From the NCBI GenBank assembly GCA_021793035.1, contig JAJYTM010000007.1:1-16484 (forward strand): a stretch of DNA of 16,484 nt, read 5' to 3'. Origin of the DNA: Microcaldota archaeon. GTDB taxonomy: Archaea; Micrarchaeota; Micrarchaeia; Micrarchaeales; Micrarchaeaceae. Both the position numbers and the translations under genes were made by a program. Shown here in pieces: positions 5,152-12,563 of the stretch (position 1 is the stretch's first letter; every line of letters begins with the position of its first letter). The notes beneath the pieces are model-generated. The model ran no database searches and was not told the DNA's origin. It saw nothing but the letters and a program-made list of their open reading frames with translations.

Positions 5152-5952
5152 TTGAACTCAGCAATAGAATCGGTGCATTGCTTGAAGCTTCTGCCATATG
5201 CCGCGTTTATAGTACTACTTGCCTACGCTATGGCATCCGCTGCCGGCGCCTCGGGCATCGTTTACGGTATAAGCAACATCAATACAACGGTGTCGATAAA
5301 CCTGAACGGCAGCGCGTACGTCAGCGAAGCCATTACTACAATCCTGCCTAACTCCTCTCTGGCTCAATATACAATAGACAGGTCCGGTCTCAATCTCACG
5401 CTGAGCAACTGGCAGGCAATAGTGGGCCCGCAGCTCGTGCAACACATAATAAACACAAAGACCGGCGTTTACGACTTTCATCTGTTGCCAGGCCCGATAA
5501 ACAGGACCAGCTACGGCGGCATAGCGACCATGTACATGAATTACTACGTGTATAATGTCACAACCGTAAACCAGACCGGCCCAAGGGTGCTCAGATTCAC
5601 GTTCAACAACGACGTGCTGAACTTCGCCCACGGCTCTGGGGGCGTAGTCCTGGGGCAAGACACGCGCTTCAACATAATCATGCCTAAAAATTCAAAGATT
5701 CTCTCGGTATATCCGCTGCCAGACTATCCGAGCAACTTCGCTGCCAGCCAGGCCAACATATCAGAGATATCATGGTTCGGCGGCGAGCCCCTGTACAATT
5801 TCAACCTTGTATTCCAGGTAAAAGAAAGCCTTCTGACTGAGGTAAAGGCCTTCTTCGGCTCAATCTACGCGGCTTTGGGCATATTCACGTACATAATAGT
5901 GCTCGCCATAGTGCTGCTCATAATATTCTACACATACATGAAAGTGCATTGA
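5152..5952 (+). CDS. Membrane-anchored, probably N-glycosylated surface protein, 266 aa
   Basis: The TTG at 5152 is the only good start before the signal sequence and lies about 20 nt after GATATAAC, so the mRNA would be leaderless. Residues 11-31 (LKLLPYAAFIVLLAYAMASA) form a signal peptide or N-terminal anchor; residues about 240-262 (IFTYIIVLAIVLLIIFYTYM) form a C-terminal membrane helix followed by KVH, so the roughly 200 residues between lie outside the cell. That part is strand-rich with at least eight N-x-S/T sequons (NTT, NGS, NSS, NLT, NRT, NVT, NQT, NIS). I do not recognise a family; bacterial and archaeal surface beta domains look like this. It ends about 10 nt before pheS, probably one operon, with no obvious functional link. 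Confidence 0.75.
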   Translation: MNSAIESVHCLKLLPYAAFIVLLAYAMASAAGASGIVYGISNINTTVSINLNGSAYVSEAITTILPNSSLAQYTIDRSGLNLTLSNWQAIVGPQLVQHIINTKTGVYDFHLLPGPINRTSYGGIATMYMNYYVYNVTTVNQTGPRVLRFTFNNDVLNFAHGSGGVVLGQDTRFNIIMPKNSKILSVYPLPDYPSNFAASQANISEISWFGGEPLYNFNLVFQVKESLLTEVKAFFGSIYAALGIFTYIIVLAIVLLIIFYTYMKVH

Positions 5953-5962
5953 GGGTGTTTTG

Positions 5963-7456
5963 TTGGTACGCGCTCCAGAAGGCATATCCAAAGAAGAATC
6001 AAGTCTGCTATCCTACTTGAAGGATGGCAGCAAGCGCAGCATGGAAGAGGTGTGCAAGGCGCTTGGCATAGACCAAAGCGCCGCATCAAGCTATGTGGAA
6101 GGCCTGGAGAAGCTCGGTTACATATCCATCCAGCGCTCAAAGCAATACAGCATAAAGGTAACTGAAGAGGGCAAGGAGGACATCAAGGAAGGCTTTCCAG
6201 AAGAGCGCTTAATCGGCATCATCGCCAAATCTGGCGAGCTGAAGATATCAGGCAGCATAGACAGCATAGCGCTTGGATGGGCCCGCAAGAACGGCTGGAT
6301 CGCAGTGGAGAACGGAAATCTAAAGCTCACCGGCAGCGGGAAATCCGCCGTGGGCAAGGGCTATCCATACAGGGAGCTGCTCGGCAGGCTGGAAAATGAG
6401 GAAGACCGCTTGCGCATAGAAAAGCTCATAAGAGAGGAGAAGGATAGGATAGGCGAGCTCATGAAGAGGGGCCTGGCAGAAATAAAGGAGCGGAACCCGA
6501 TATCATCAATATCAATAACAGACGAAGGCAAGAAACTGCTTGGCAGCAAGGCCGAAGAAATGATCACGTCGCTCAGCAGGGACATAATAAAGTCGGATAT
6601 ATGGAAGAGCAGGAAGTTCAAGAGCTACGACGTATCTGATCCGACAGAGCGTGCATATCCGGCGCGCATGCACCCATCGCACAGATTCTTCAACTATATA
6701 CGCAGCGTGTTCTCAAGCATGGGCTTCTCCGAGGTAGAGGGCCCAATAATAAACAATGCGTTTTGGAATTTCGACGCGCTGTTCTCGCCGCAGGACCATC
6801 CGACGCGCGACATGCAGGATACATTCTTCCTTTCGAACCCAAAGGAGATAGACATAAGCGACCTCGGGGTGCTGAGCAGGGTAAGACGCATGCACAAGAA
6901 GGGGTGGAATGGCGCCTGGAAGGAAAGCATCGCAAAGCAGGCGCTCCTGCGCACGCACAATACTGTTGTATCTGTGAAGAACATACTCAAATATGGGGGT
7001 CTTGAAGAATCCGCATATCCTGTGAAGCTGTTCTCGCTGGGCAAGGTGTTCCGCAACGAGAGCATAGACTACAAGCACCTGAACGAGCTGAACCAGCTGG
7101 ACGGGATAATAATAGGCAATTCGCTCACCCTGTCAAACCTGATATTCACCATGCGCGAGTTCTACTCGTACCTTGGCATTGATGTCAAGTTCAAGCCTTC
7201 ATATTTCCCGTTCGTAGAGCCTGGCATGGAAGGATATTACTACAACAAGGAGCATAACGACAACATAGAGCTCTTCGGAGGCGGAATTATAAGGAAGGAG
7301 ATAACCAAAGCGATGGGCACCAGCAAGACAGTGCTTGCATGGGGAATGGGCCTCGACAGGATGATGTTCGATTATGTTGAAACCAGCTCCCTTTCGGAGA
7401 TATACAGGAACCAGGTAGGCTGGCTGAGGAATTTCAGGTACAAGAAGAGCATGTGA
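5963..7456 (+). CDS. pheS: Phenylalanyl-tRNA synthetase alpha subunit, archaeal type
   Basis: The alpha subunit carries the class II catalytic core that charges tRNA-Phe. Start TTG 5963 is preferred over the adjacent TTG 5960 because GGTG (5954-5957) is then 5 nt away. The 497-aa length fits archaeal/eukaryal PheS: N-terminal winged helices (KEESSLLSYLKDGSKRSMEE, LGIDQSAASSYVEGLEKLGY; a second unit at GELKISGSIDS), a helical arm (about 135-190), then the catalytic domain with motif 1 (FNYIRSVFSSMGFSEVEGP), HPTRDMQDTFFL, motif 2 (KVFRNESIDYKHLNELNQLDG) and motif 3 (GMGLDRMMF). Motif 2 differs from the usual D-x-T-H-x-x-E-F-H-Q-x-E-G at four places. pheT follows after 4 nt. Confidence 0.95.
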   Translation: MVRAPEGISKEESSLLSYLKDGSKRSMEEVCKALGIDQSAASSYVEGLEKLGYISIQRSKQYSIKVTEEGKEDIKEGFPEERLIGIIAKSGELKISGSIDSIALGWARKNGWIAVENGNLKLTGSGKSAVGKGYPYRELLGRLENEEDRLRIEKLIREEKDRIGELMKRGLAEIKERNPISSISITDEGKKLLGSKAEEMITSLSRDIIKSDIWKSRKFKSYDVSDPTERAYPARMHPSHRFFNYIRSVFSSMGFSEVEGPIINNAFWNFDALFSPQDHPTRDMQDTFFLSNPKEIDISDLGVLSRVRRMHKKGWNGAWKESIAKQALLRTHNTVVSVKNILKYGGLEESAYPVKLFSLGKVFRNESIDYKHLNELNQLDGIIIGNSLTLSNLIFTMREFYSYLGIDVKFKPSYFPFVEPGMEGYYYNKEHNDNIELFGGGIIRKEITKAMGTSKTVLAWGMGLDRMMFDYVETSSLSEIYRNQVGWLRNFRYKKSM

Positions 7457-7460
7457 TACC

Positions 7461-9113
7461 ATGGCGGTAGTTACGTTCGCCTTGGGCGATGTGGAGAAGC
7501 GCATAAGCAAAGAGAAATTCGTAGAGCTAGCGGAGCGCATAGGCATGGAAATAGAGGAAATCACAGACAAGGACATAAGCATAGATATCACCCCCAACCG
7601 GCCCGACCTCCTTGATTATAACGGCCTGGTCAGGGCCCTATCATATATATCAGGCAAGCTAAAGCCCGACAAGGATGCATATAAGCTGAAAGAGGGCACG
7701 GCCCTGCGCATAAAGGTTTCAGCAGATGTGAAGAAGGTACGCCCATATATAGCAGCGATGGTCGTGAAAAACATAGACCTGTCGGGCAACAGGCTCAAGT
7801 ACCTAATGGATTTCTCCGAAAAGCTGTCGGATACGTACGGCAGGAAGAGGAGGAAGCTAGCACTGGGCATACACAATCTAGACAGGATAGATGCAAGCGA
7901 AGGCCTGGTATACGGCGCGTCTTCCGAAGGCAGGATCATGCCGTTAGGGGGCACTAAAGAAATGAGTTTCTCAGAAGTTATGGAGGAAAACCGCAAGGGA
8001 ATACAGTACAAGAATACAATCGCAAATAAGGCAGGCCTGGTGCCTTTCCTGTCAGATTCGAAGAATGTGCTCTCTGTTATACCTATGATAAATTCGGAGA
8101 TTACGAAGGTCACAGAATCCACAAGGTCGCTCCTGGTGGACATAACCGGCACAGACATGAAAACCGTGAACGATACCGCCAACATATTCGCGTGCTCATT
8201 CATTGACATGGGCGCTGAAGTATATCAGTGCGAGATAGATTACGGCAAGGGACAGGTGATTACACCATCGCCGGAATACAGGGAGATCAGGATGCGGCTC
8301 TACAAGATGGAGGCTTCGCTAGGCATAAATATCGACAACGCCGCGGCAATAGAGCTTGGAGAGAAGATGGGGTACCCAGGCGCGCAATACGGCAATTCGG
8401 TGCTGTTCTATGTGCCTCCATACCGGATAGATGTGCTTAACGAGCAGGACATCACAGAGGACATAGCGATATCGTATGGCTACAACAACATAATCCCTGA
8501 GCCCATATTCCACCCTATAGCGCCCAGCTATCCGAGCCAGATAACAAAGCTAAGGGATTTCGTAGCCAATGTGGCGCTAGGCCACGGATTTATTGAAGAA
8601 GTAAACCAGGTCCTGACCAATGAGGAGACAAACTTCACAAGCATGGGCGCGAGCAAGTTCGACAAGGACCGGATAATAAGGATAGCCTATTCGAAGACCG
8701 AAAACGCAACAATGCTGCGCACCGATGTACTGCCATCCCTGCTGAAGTCCTTGAGCATATCAACTAGCGAGCCCCTGCCGCAGAAAGTGTTCGAGGTCGG
8801 CGAAACATTTTCCATTAATTCTGGCAGAGTGTTTGAGAACATATCGCTCGCCATGGCAACCGAGCATTCAAAGGCAACATTTGCAGAGATAAAAAGTGTA
8901 GCAGAAAGCATCATGGGCTCGCTTGGCTTGGAGTATGCAATAAAAGAGGGCAAGAACCCGAGCTTCATAGAGGGAAGGTGTGCAGCCATAGAAGTGAGCG
9001 GAGAAACTGTTGGCTTTTTCGGCGAGATACATCCAGCGGTGCTCAACAATTTCAAGATAGAGGAGCCAGTAGCGGCACTGGAGCTAATCCTGATAAAGGA
9101 CATAAAATACTAA
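7461..9113 (+). CDS. pheT: Phenylalanyl-tRNA synthetase beta subunit
   Basis: The beta subunit partners PheS in the heterotetramer and carries tRNA-binding and editing domains. ATG 7461 lies 4 nt after the pheS stop, with GTGATA overlapping that stop as ribosome binding site. The 550-aa length is the short archaeal form. Visible parts: N-terminal B1 domain with the family motif DITPNRPDLLDYNGLVRALS, the GRKRRKLALGIHNLDRID segment opening the B3/4 editing domain (with KGIQYKNTIANKAGLVPFLSD region), the B5 domain (PYRIDVLNEQDITEDIAISYGYNNI) and the catalytic-like B6/7 domain (KVFEVGETF, GFFGEIHPAVL, AALELIL at the end). Converges on the gene at 9154. Confidence 0.95.
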   Translation: MAVVTFALGDVEKRISKEKFVELAERIGMEIEEITDKDISIDITPNRPDLLDYNGLVRALSYISGKLKPDKDAYKLKEGTALRIKVSADVKKVRPYIAAMVVKNIDLSGNRLKYLMDFSEKLSDTYGRKRRKLALGIHNLDRIDASEGLVYGASSEGRIMPLGGTKEMSFSEVMEENRKGIQYKNTIANKAGLVPFLSDSKNVLSVIPMINSEITKVTESTRSLLVDITGTDMKTVNDTANIFACSFIDMGAEVYQCEIDYGKGQVITPSPEYREIRMRLYKMEASLGINIDNAAAIELGEKMGYPGAQYGNSVLFYVPPYRIDVLNEQDITEDIAISYGYNNIIPEPIFHPIAPSYPSQITKLRDFVANVALGHGFIEEVNQVLTNEETNFTSMGASKFDKDRIIRIAYSKTENATMLRTDVLPSLLKSLSISTSEPLPQKVFEVGETFSINSGRVFENISLAMATEHSKATFAEIKSVAESIMGSLGLEYAIKEGKNPSFIEGRCAAIEVSGETVGFFGEIHPAVLNNFKIEEPVAALELILIKDIKY

Positions 9114-9130
9114 ATAATGCAGAGAAGACG

Positions 9131-9168
9131 CATAAAAAGAAAAGCCTATCGCATCATTGCGAAGGCTT
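9131..9168 (-). terminator. Hairpin plus T-rich tract ending the minus-strand transcript of 9154-9768
   Basis: AAGCCT (9142-9147) pairs with AGGCTT (9163-9168) and CGCA (9150-9153) with TGCG (9158-9161), loop TCAT. On the minus strand it overlaps the last codons and stop of the gene and is followed by TTTTCTTTTTATG, so it resembles an intrinsic terminator. It may also serve pheT from the other side, where no T run follows. Confidence 0.5.
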
Positions 9169-9768
9169 GGCATAAACCTCTGGATGCTTCTCCTCATAGC
9201 CCTTCTGGTACTTCTTGAAGTCAAGCCATTTCTTCTTCTCGTACTCCTTCGACTTCTCCTCCCACTTGGGCTTCATCTTCCTCCACTGCTCCAGCGTGTA
9301 GCCATATGGGGGATGCTCGCGTATGACCTTCGGGTGGAATGCATAAGAATAGAACTCTTTGTAGTAATCGTAATCCCTCTCCGCAATCGCGCTTCTGTCG
9401 ACGCTTATCCCCTCCTTAGAAAGGAATGCTATGATATCGTCGAGGCTCATTTTCTCCCTTATGTTGTCCGCGCCGGTTGGATTGTATATGATTGTTATCC
9501 TGCCCTTCTGGAACTCAACATATGCCTTTATCACGGGCTCTAGAAGCAGGAGCCTGTATTGGAGCCTTGCGGCATGCTCCTGGTCTATCATATCTGATTT
9601 GCTGACGTTAGATAGTACTACTTGCTTTATCATCTTGTAGGGCAGCCTGAATTTCTTCCCGTCCTCAACTACCCAGTTCTTAGAATCGTCTATGTTCTGC
9701 TTAGACTGCTGCTCCAGGTCCTGCTTATAACGCGGCGCGTTCGAAGCGGATTCATCTCTTGTGTCCAT
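9154..9768 (-). CDS. Conserved-looking protein with HMA-like core, operon partner of the radical SAM enzyme, 204 aa
   Basis: I know no name for it. The middle (about 45-125) follows the beta-alpha-beta-beta-alpha-beta pattern of heavy-metal-associated (HMA) domains: KQVVLSNVSKS, helix QEHAARLQYRLLLLEPVIKA, YVEFQKGRITIIYNP, helix SLDDIIAFLSKEGI, then ISV. The metal-binding M-x-C-x-x-C loop is replaced by SKSDMIDQEHAAR, so it should not bind copper-type metals. The last 80 residues are aromatic and highly charged (HPPYGYTLEQWRKMKPKWEE, KKKWLDFKKYQKGYEEKHPE). No cysteine is present. ATG 9768 has GGTG upstream and starts 15 nt after the stop of the Tes-like gene, so they are co-transcribed; a helper or electron-transfer-docking role is inference. 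A hairpin terminator follows. Confidence 0.75.
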   Translation of the reverse strand: MDTRDESASNAPRYKQDLEQQSKQNIDDSKNWVVEDGKKFRLPYKMIKQVVLSNVSKSDMIDQEHAARLQYRLLLLEPVIKAYVEFQKGRITIIYNPTGADNIREKMSLDDIIAFLSKEGISVDRSAIAERDYDYYKEFYSYAFHPKVIREHPPYGYTLEQWRKMKPKWEEKSKEYEKKKWLDFKKYQKGYEEKHPEVYAKPSQ

Positions 9769-9783
9769 ATATCACACCTGCAT

Positions 9784-11619
9784 TTATGCCTTGACTGCCT
9801 GCTCTATGGTCTCCGCAAGCTTCTCGTTGGCGAAGTTAGCAACATGCTTTCCGCCGTTGACTGGCAGCGCGAAATAGTCTACCATCCTGCCATAGGTCCT
9901 CCTGTATGCTTCTGTTGAAGAAAGCTTCTTGACATCCCTCACGTACTTGTCTGAAGAGTAGTTCCAGTTGTGGTGGTTCTTCTCCCATTCGGTAGCAGGT
10001 ATGCTGTACTGCCTCTGTATCTTGTCTCTGTATATCTCAGGGAACACGTTGAACGTGCAGAACGGAAGCACCTCGCCATCAGGCTGTGCATAGTGTATGT
10101 CGCACTTCTCTACCCTGTGTATATCATATGTATACTCGTCCTGGAAGTGCATCATGCCCAGGAACACAGACTTCATCTGGAACTGCCCTACAGATGCGAA
10201 GTCGTGCTTCATGAGCACAGACATCAGCAGCTTCGAGAAGTTGACCGACTTCGGCTGGTACTTCTTGTCTATGAACTTCCTGAATCCGACAAGCGACTTC
10301 AGCGCCATGACTCTCTTCTCTATCTTGCTCTTGCCGTCCATCTCGTTTACCGTGTTCTGTATGTGCTCCATCAGCCCTTCAAGATCCAAGAACCTAGATA
10401 TCGGTATTATCTTGTTGTCGCTGTCGAGGAACAGGTATGTGCCTGCGCCGCATGCGAAGTGTATGGACAGGTCGTACTTGTACTCTCCCGAAAGCGCCTC
10501 TATGAACTTGCTTATGCCTCCTATATAAGGCACAGAAGCCCAATCGTCCTTCGCTATCACGCCATTCGTCTGCTCCTCTACAAGCTTTATTGCCCCAGGT
10601 ATCGATATGCGCTGCTTCTCCCTCATCCTTGTGGGCATCCTCCCTACCAGCGAAACCGGCTGGAAGTTCACAGCCCTGACTATGTCTATATTGTTGAGCG
10701 CGAAGTTTATCATCGCTCCAAGCTCATGGTCGTTTATTGTCCTTATTACAGTGGGCACCAGCACAACGCTTATGCCAGACTTCCTGCATGCATCAAGAGT
10801 GGATGGTATCTCCCAGTGGTTCTTCGGGTTGGCCCTCGCGCTCACTCCGTCGTAGCTCATGTAGAGCGTGCTTACGCCGGCATGCCTGAGCTTCACCGCT
10901 AGCTCCGGGTTGTTGCCTATGTTTATGCCCGTTGTGTTGAGCTGTATCTGGTCGAAGCCGTCCTCCTTTGCCTTCTCTACTATCTCGACTATCCTCGGGT
11001 GAAGTGTCGGCTCTCCACCGGTTATCTGAAGCGCGTTTGCCGGTATGGGCTTCTGGCCCCTGAGGTTCTTGAACAGCTTGTCTAGCTCGTCGAGGCTGGG
11101 CTCGTATATCGCTTCGCCCTCCTTTGCATAGAAGAAGCAGTACCAGCAGCTCAGGTGGCACCTGTTCGTAACCACAACGTTTGCAAGGCCAGTGTGCGAC
11201 TTGTGCCTTTCGCACATTGCGCAGTCGAACGGGCAGTTGGCGCCCTTTGTCGGGGTTATGACATTCGGATTGTCGAATCCCCTCCCGAAATAATTGTAAC
11301 GCCTCATCTTCATGTACATGTCGTAATCTTCCCAGTACTTCTCTATAGTCCACTTGTGCTCCGGGCAGTACTTCCTTATCATAACGTTGTCTCCGTCCTT
11401 GTATATCGTGCCCTTTATTATCAGCTTGCACTCAGGGCAAACCGTCATGGTCTCCTCTATGACTGGCATTTTTTCTATCTCCTCTATTGTCCTGTGGTAC
11501 ACTGCCAAGTGGTCCTCCTTGTTAGTCGCTATCTGGCTCTGCACCTGACCGGTCTTAGAAGTCACATCTACATGTGTAGCGTCTACATTGCCGGTAGCTT
11601 CTACGTTATTGCCATTCAT
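9784..11619 (-). CDS. Radical SAM enzyme, tetraether lipid synthase (Tes/MJ0619)-like, 611 aa
   Basis: The enzyme has the radical SAM motif CHLSCWYC (C154, C158, C161) for the SAM-bound 4Fe-4S cluster and GGEPTL (201-206). Before it are CPEC (C61, C64) and CPEH (C85, H88), resembling a rubredoxin-like iron site, and CPFDCAMCERH (C129, C133, C136), an auxiliary cluster. This layout, C-P-F-D-C-x-x-C-x-x-H then T-N-R-C-H-L-x-C, is that of MJ0619/Tes, which joins two archaeol tails into tetraether (GDGT) lipids. The C-terminal part contains CDIHYAQPDGEVLPFCTFNV and YRDKIQRQYSIPATEWE. Other substrates are possible in this broad family. The first 35 residues (Asn/Thr/Val-rich) are poorly conserved-looking. 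Start ATG 11619 has GGTGA 4 nt upstream; TATA-like TTTAAATA near 11655. Confidence 0.75.
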   Translation of the reverse strand: MNGNNVEATGNVDATHVDVTSKTGQVQSQIATNKEDHLAVYHRTIEEIEKMPVIEETMTVCPECKLIIKGTIYKDGDNVMIRKYCPEHKWTIEKYWEDYDMYMKMRRYNYFGRGFDNPNVITPTKGANCPFDCAMCERHKSHTGLANVVVTNRCHLSCWYCFFYAKEGEAIYEPSLDELDKLFKNLRGQKPIPANALQITGGEPTLHPRIVEIVEKAKEDGFDQIQLNTTGINIGNNPELAVKLRHAGVSTLYMSYDGVSARANPKNHWEIPSTLDACRKSGISVVLVPTVIRTINDHELGAMINFALNNIDIVRAVNFQPVSLVGRMPTRMREKQRISIPGAIKLVEEQTNGVIAKDDWASVPYIGGISKFIEALSGEYKYDLSIHFACGAGTYLFLDSDNKIIPISRFLDLEGLMEHIQNTVNEMDGKSKIEKRVMALKSLVGFRKFIDKKYQPKSVNFSKLLMSVLMKHDFASVGQFQMKSVFLGMMHFQDEYTYDIHRVEKCDIHYAQPDGEVLPFCTFNVFPEIYRDKIQRQYSIPATEWEKNHHNWNYSSDKYVRDVKKLSSTEAYRRTYGRMVDYFALPVNGGKHVANFANEKLAETIEQAVKA

Positions 11620-11749
11620 AAATTCACCATACCTTGTTGAAAAGTGATTTAGAAAGTATTTAAAGTGTTTCGGCGCAGAATTTTACATTTCTTCAAAAAA
11701 TGCACCGCCAAACCAGCACTGCAACGAGTATTCCATAATGTCAGAAAGG

Positions 11750-11797
11750 GCGCGGCCAAAAGGCCGCGCATAAGGTTGGGGTTTTGAAAAAACAGCG
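11750..11797. repeat. GC hairpin plus TAAGGTTGGGGTTTTG box, copy A
   Basis: On the plus strand GCGCGGCC (11750-11757) and GGCCGCGC (11762-11769) form a perfect 8-bp hairpin with loop AAAA; then TAAGGTTGGGGTTTTG and six A. On the minus strand this is six T (11787-11792) right after the stop of the gene at 11798, so it includes that gene's likely terminator. The same arrangement recurs at 12358-12407 with a different hairpin sequence. The rest of the 178-nt gap 11620-11797 holds only the promoter of the Tes-like gene. Confidence 0.55.
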
Positions 11798-12133
11798 TCA
11801 TTTCCTGTATTTGTAATAGCTGGTTATCTCTCCGAACTTGCTGTCTATCTTCCTGTGTATATACCCATACACATCATCAGGCTCCTTTCCGTCGCGGAAC
11901 CGCGTCTTGACTATGAAGCCGTAATCCCCGTCAGTAACGTAAACCTCCTCAACATCGTCGAAGCTTATAAGCTTCTCGGCGACTGTGTCAGGATCTGCAT
12001 TATCCTTGGGGTTCACAAGGTAGAACTTGTAGAACCTCTTTCCGTCGCGCTTTATGCTGTATTGCTGCTCTTTCTTCGCGAAGAGCGTTTTAGCCGCACT
12101 TTTGGAACTCGCGTTCCCGTTTCCCACCACCAT
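11798..12133 (-). CDS. Stand-alone Lrp/AsnC ligand-binding (RAM) domain-like protein, 111 aa
   Basis: After a flexible N terminus (MVVGNGNASSKSAAKTLF), residues about 24-108 match the ferredoxin-like RAM domain of Lrp/AsnC regulators: KRFYKFYLVNP, DTVAEKLISFDDVEEVYVTD, GDYGFIVKTRFRDG, then helix DDVYGYIHRKIDSKF and strand GEITSYYKYRK. The V-E-E-V-Y-V-T-x-G-D-Y-x-x-x-V-K motif is typical. No DNA-binding helix-turn-helix is present, so it would sense a small ligand or form hetero-oligomers with full-length Lrp proteins; a tandem Lrp-like gene lies 0.5 kb away. GTGATTTC directly precedes ATG 12133. It follows the gene at 12138 by 4 nt, so they share an mRNA ending at the T run 11787-11792. Confidence 0.75.
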   Translation of the reverse strand: MVVGNGNASSKSAAKTLFAKKEQQYSIKRDGKRFYKFYLVNPKDNADPDTVAEKLISFDDVEEVYVTDGDYGFIVKTRFRDGKEPDDVYGYIHRKIDSKFGEITSYYKYRK

Positions 12134-12137
12134 GAAA

Positions 12138-12317
12138 TCACTTTTTATTATAATTGAGAAGCTCGGCCATCGTCATGGTCTTCTTCGTGCCGTTGAGCGC
12201 CTCTGGCGATTCGTCATATTCTATATGCCATGAATTATCGCCATCCTTTACAACCTTGACAGGCCTCTTGTCATCATCAAGCACATGTTCTTTATTAGCT
12301 CTATGGATTATTCCCAT
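12138..12317 (-). CDS. Hypothetical small acidic protein, 59 aa
   Basis: The protein (MGIIHRANKEHVLDDDKRPV ... TMAELLNYNKK) is small and charged, with no recognised motif, no cysteines and no membrane segment. ATG 12317 is preferred to the in-frame GTG at 12326, which would add MVT and is likely part of the leader. A TATA-like CTTTATGA on the minus strand near 12345-12352 lies about 30 nt upstream. It is the first gene of a two-gene unit with the RAM-like protein. Codon pattern is ordinary, and the 4-nt spacing to the next gene supports a real gene, but function is unknown. Confidence 0.55.
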   Translation of the reverse strand: MGIIHRANKEHVLDDDKRPVKVVKDGDNSWHIEYDESPEALNGTKKTMTMAELLNYNKK

Positions 12318-12357
12318 GGTTACCACTGCAGTTTGGTGTTGAAATCATAAAGGGGAT

Positions 12358-12407
12358 GCGCACCGATGCGGTGCGCACCTAAGGTTTGGGGTTTAAGAAA
12401 AACAAGC
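12358..12407. repeat. GC hairpin plus TAAGGTTTGGGGTTTAAG box, copy B
   Basis: GCGCACCG (12358-12365) and CGGTGCGC (12369-12376) form a perfect 8-bp stem with loop ATG, followed by TAAGGTTTGGGGTTTAAG (12380-12397), five A and CAAGC. Copy A at 11750 has the same box, A run and a stem of equal length but different sequence. On the minus strand the five A are the T run ending the candidate RNA at 12398-12500, so the box lies just beyond a transcript end in both cases. Confidence 0.55.
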
Positions 12408-12500
12408 ATATTGATGGGAGCGGAGTTGGGTGTGGGTATTTGCAATGGAATTACAAATCCTCGTATTGTTTCCAATACATGTTCCACTCCCACCATAGTT
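12398..12500 (-). ncRNA. Candidate structured small RNA, about 100 nt, unknown family
   Basis: On the minus strand a TATA box (12522-12529) lies about 25 nt before the likely 5' end near 12500. The RNA then starts GGTGGGAG and closes on itself: GGGAG (12491-12487) with CTCCC (12420-12416), then after one A/C mismatch a further five pairs (12485-12481 with 12426-12422). Inside are two hairpins: GTATTG-GAAA-CAATAC (perfect, GNRA tetraloop, 12478-12463) and GGATTTG with CAAATACC (12460-12454 with 12442-12435, one bulge). It ends in GCTTGTTTTTC (T run 12402-12398). The GNRA loop and the T run favour the minus strand. No box C/D, H/ACA, SRP or RNase P signature was found. Lies 80 nt upstream of the gene at 12317. 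Confidence 0.5.
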
Positions 12501-12521
12501 TATTTTACGCCTGATTTTGTA

Positions 12522-12529
12522 TATATAAA
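12522..12529 (-). promoter_or_regulatory. TATA box of the candidate small RNA
   Basis: On the minus strand TTTATATA, flanked by ATTT and TACAAAA. Its centre is 25-26 nt from the predicted first nucleotide of the RNA stem region, the normal archaeal distance. No reading frame begins there on this strand. Confidence 0.5.
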
Positions 12530-12563
12530 ATGGGTTGCCATAATACTGTCTGTGTGCACGTGC

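Noticed and set aside
9970..10902. Long plus-strand frame (310 aa) opposite the radical SAM gene
   Set aside because: Composition is that of an antisense shadow (Tyr/Leu/His/Arg rich, no motif); the minus strand has a complete enzyme with clusters of conserved cysteines.
11771..11786. Telomere-like or G-quadruplex sequence (GGTTGGGGTTTT)
   Set aside because: Only two G runs occur in each copy, so no intramolecular quadruplex; the resemblance to ciliate telomeres is likely chance.
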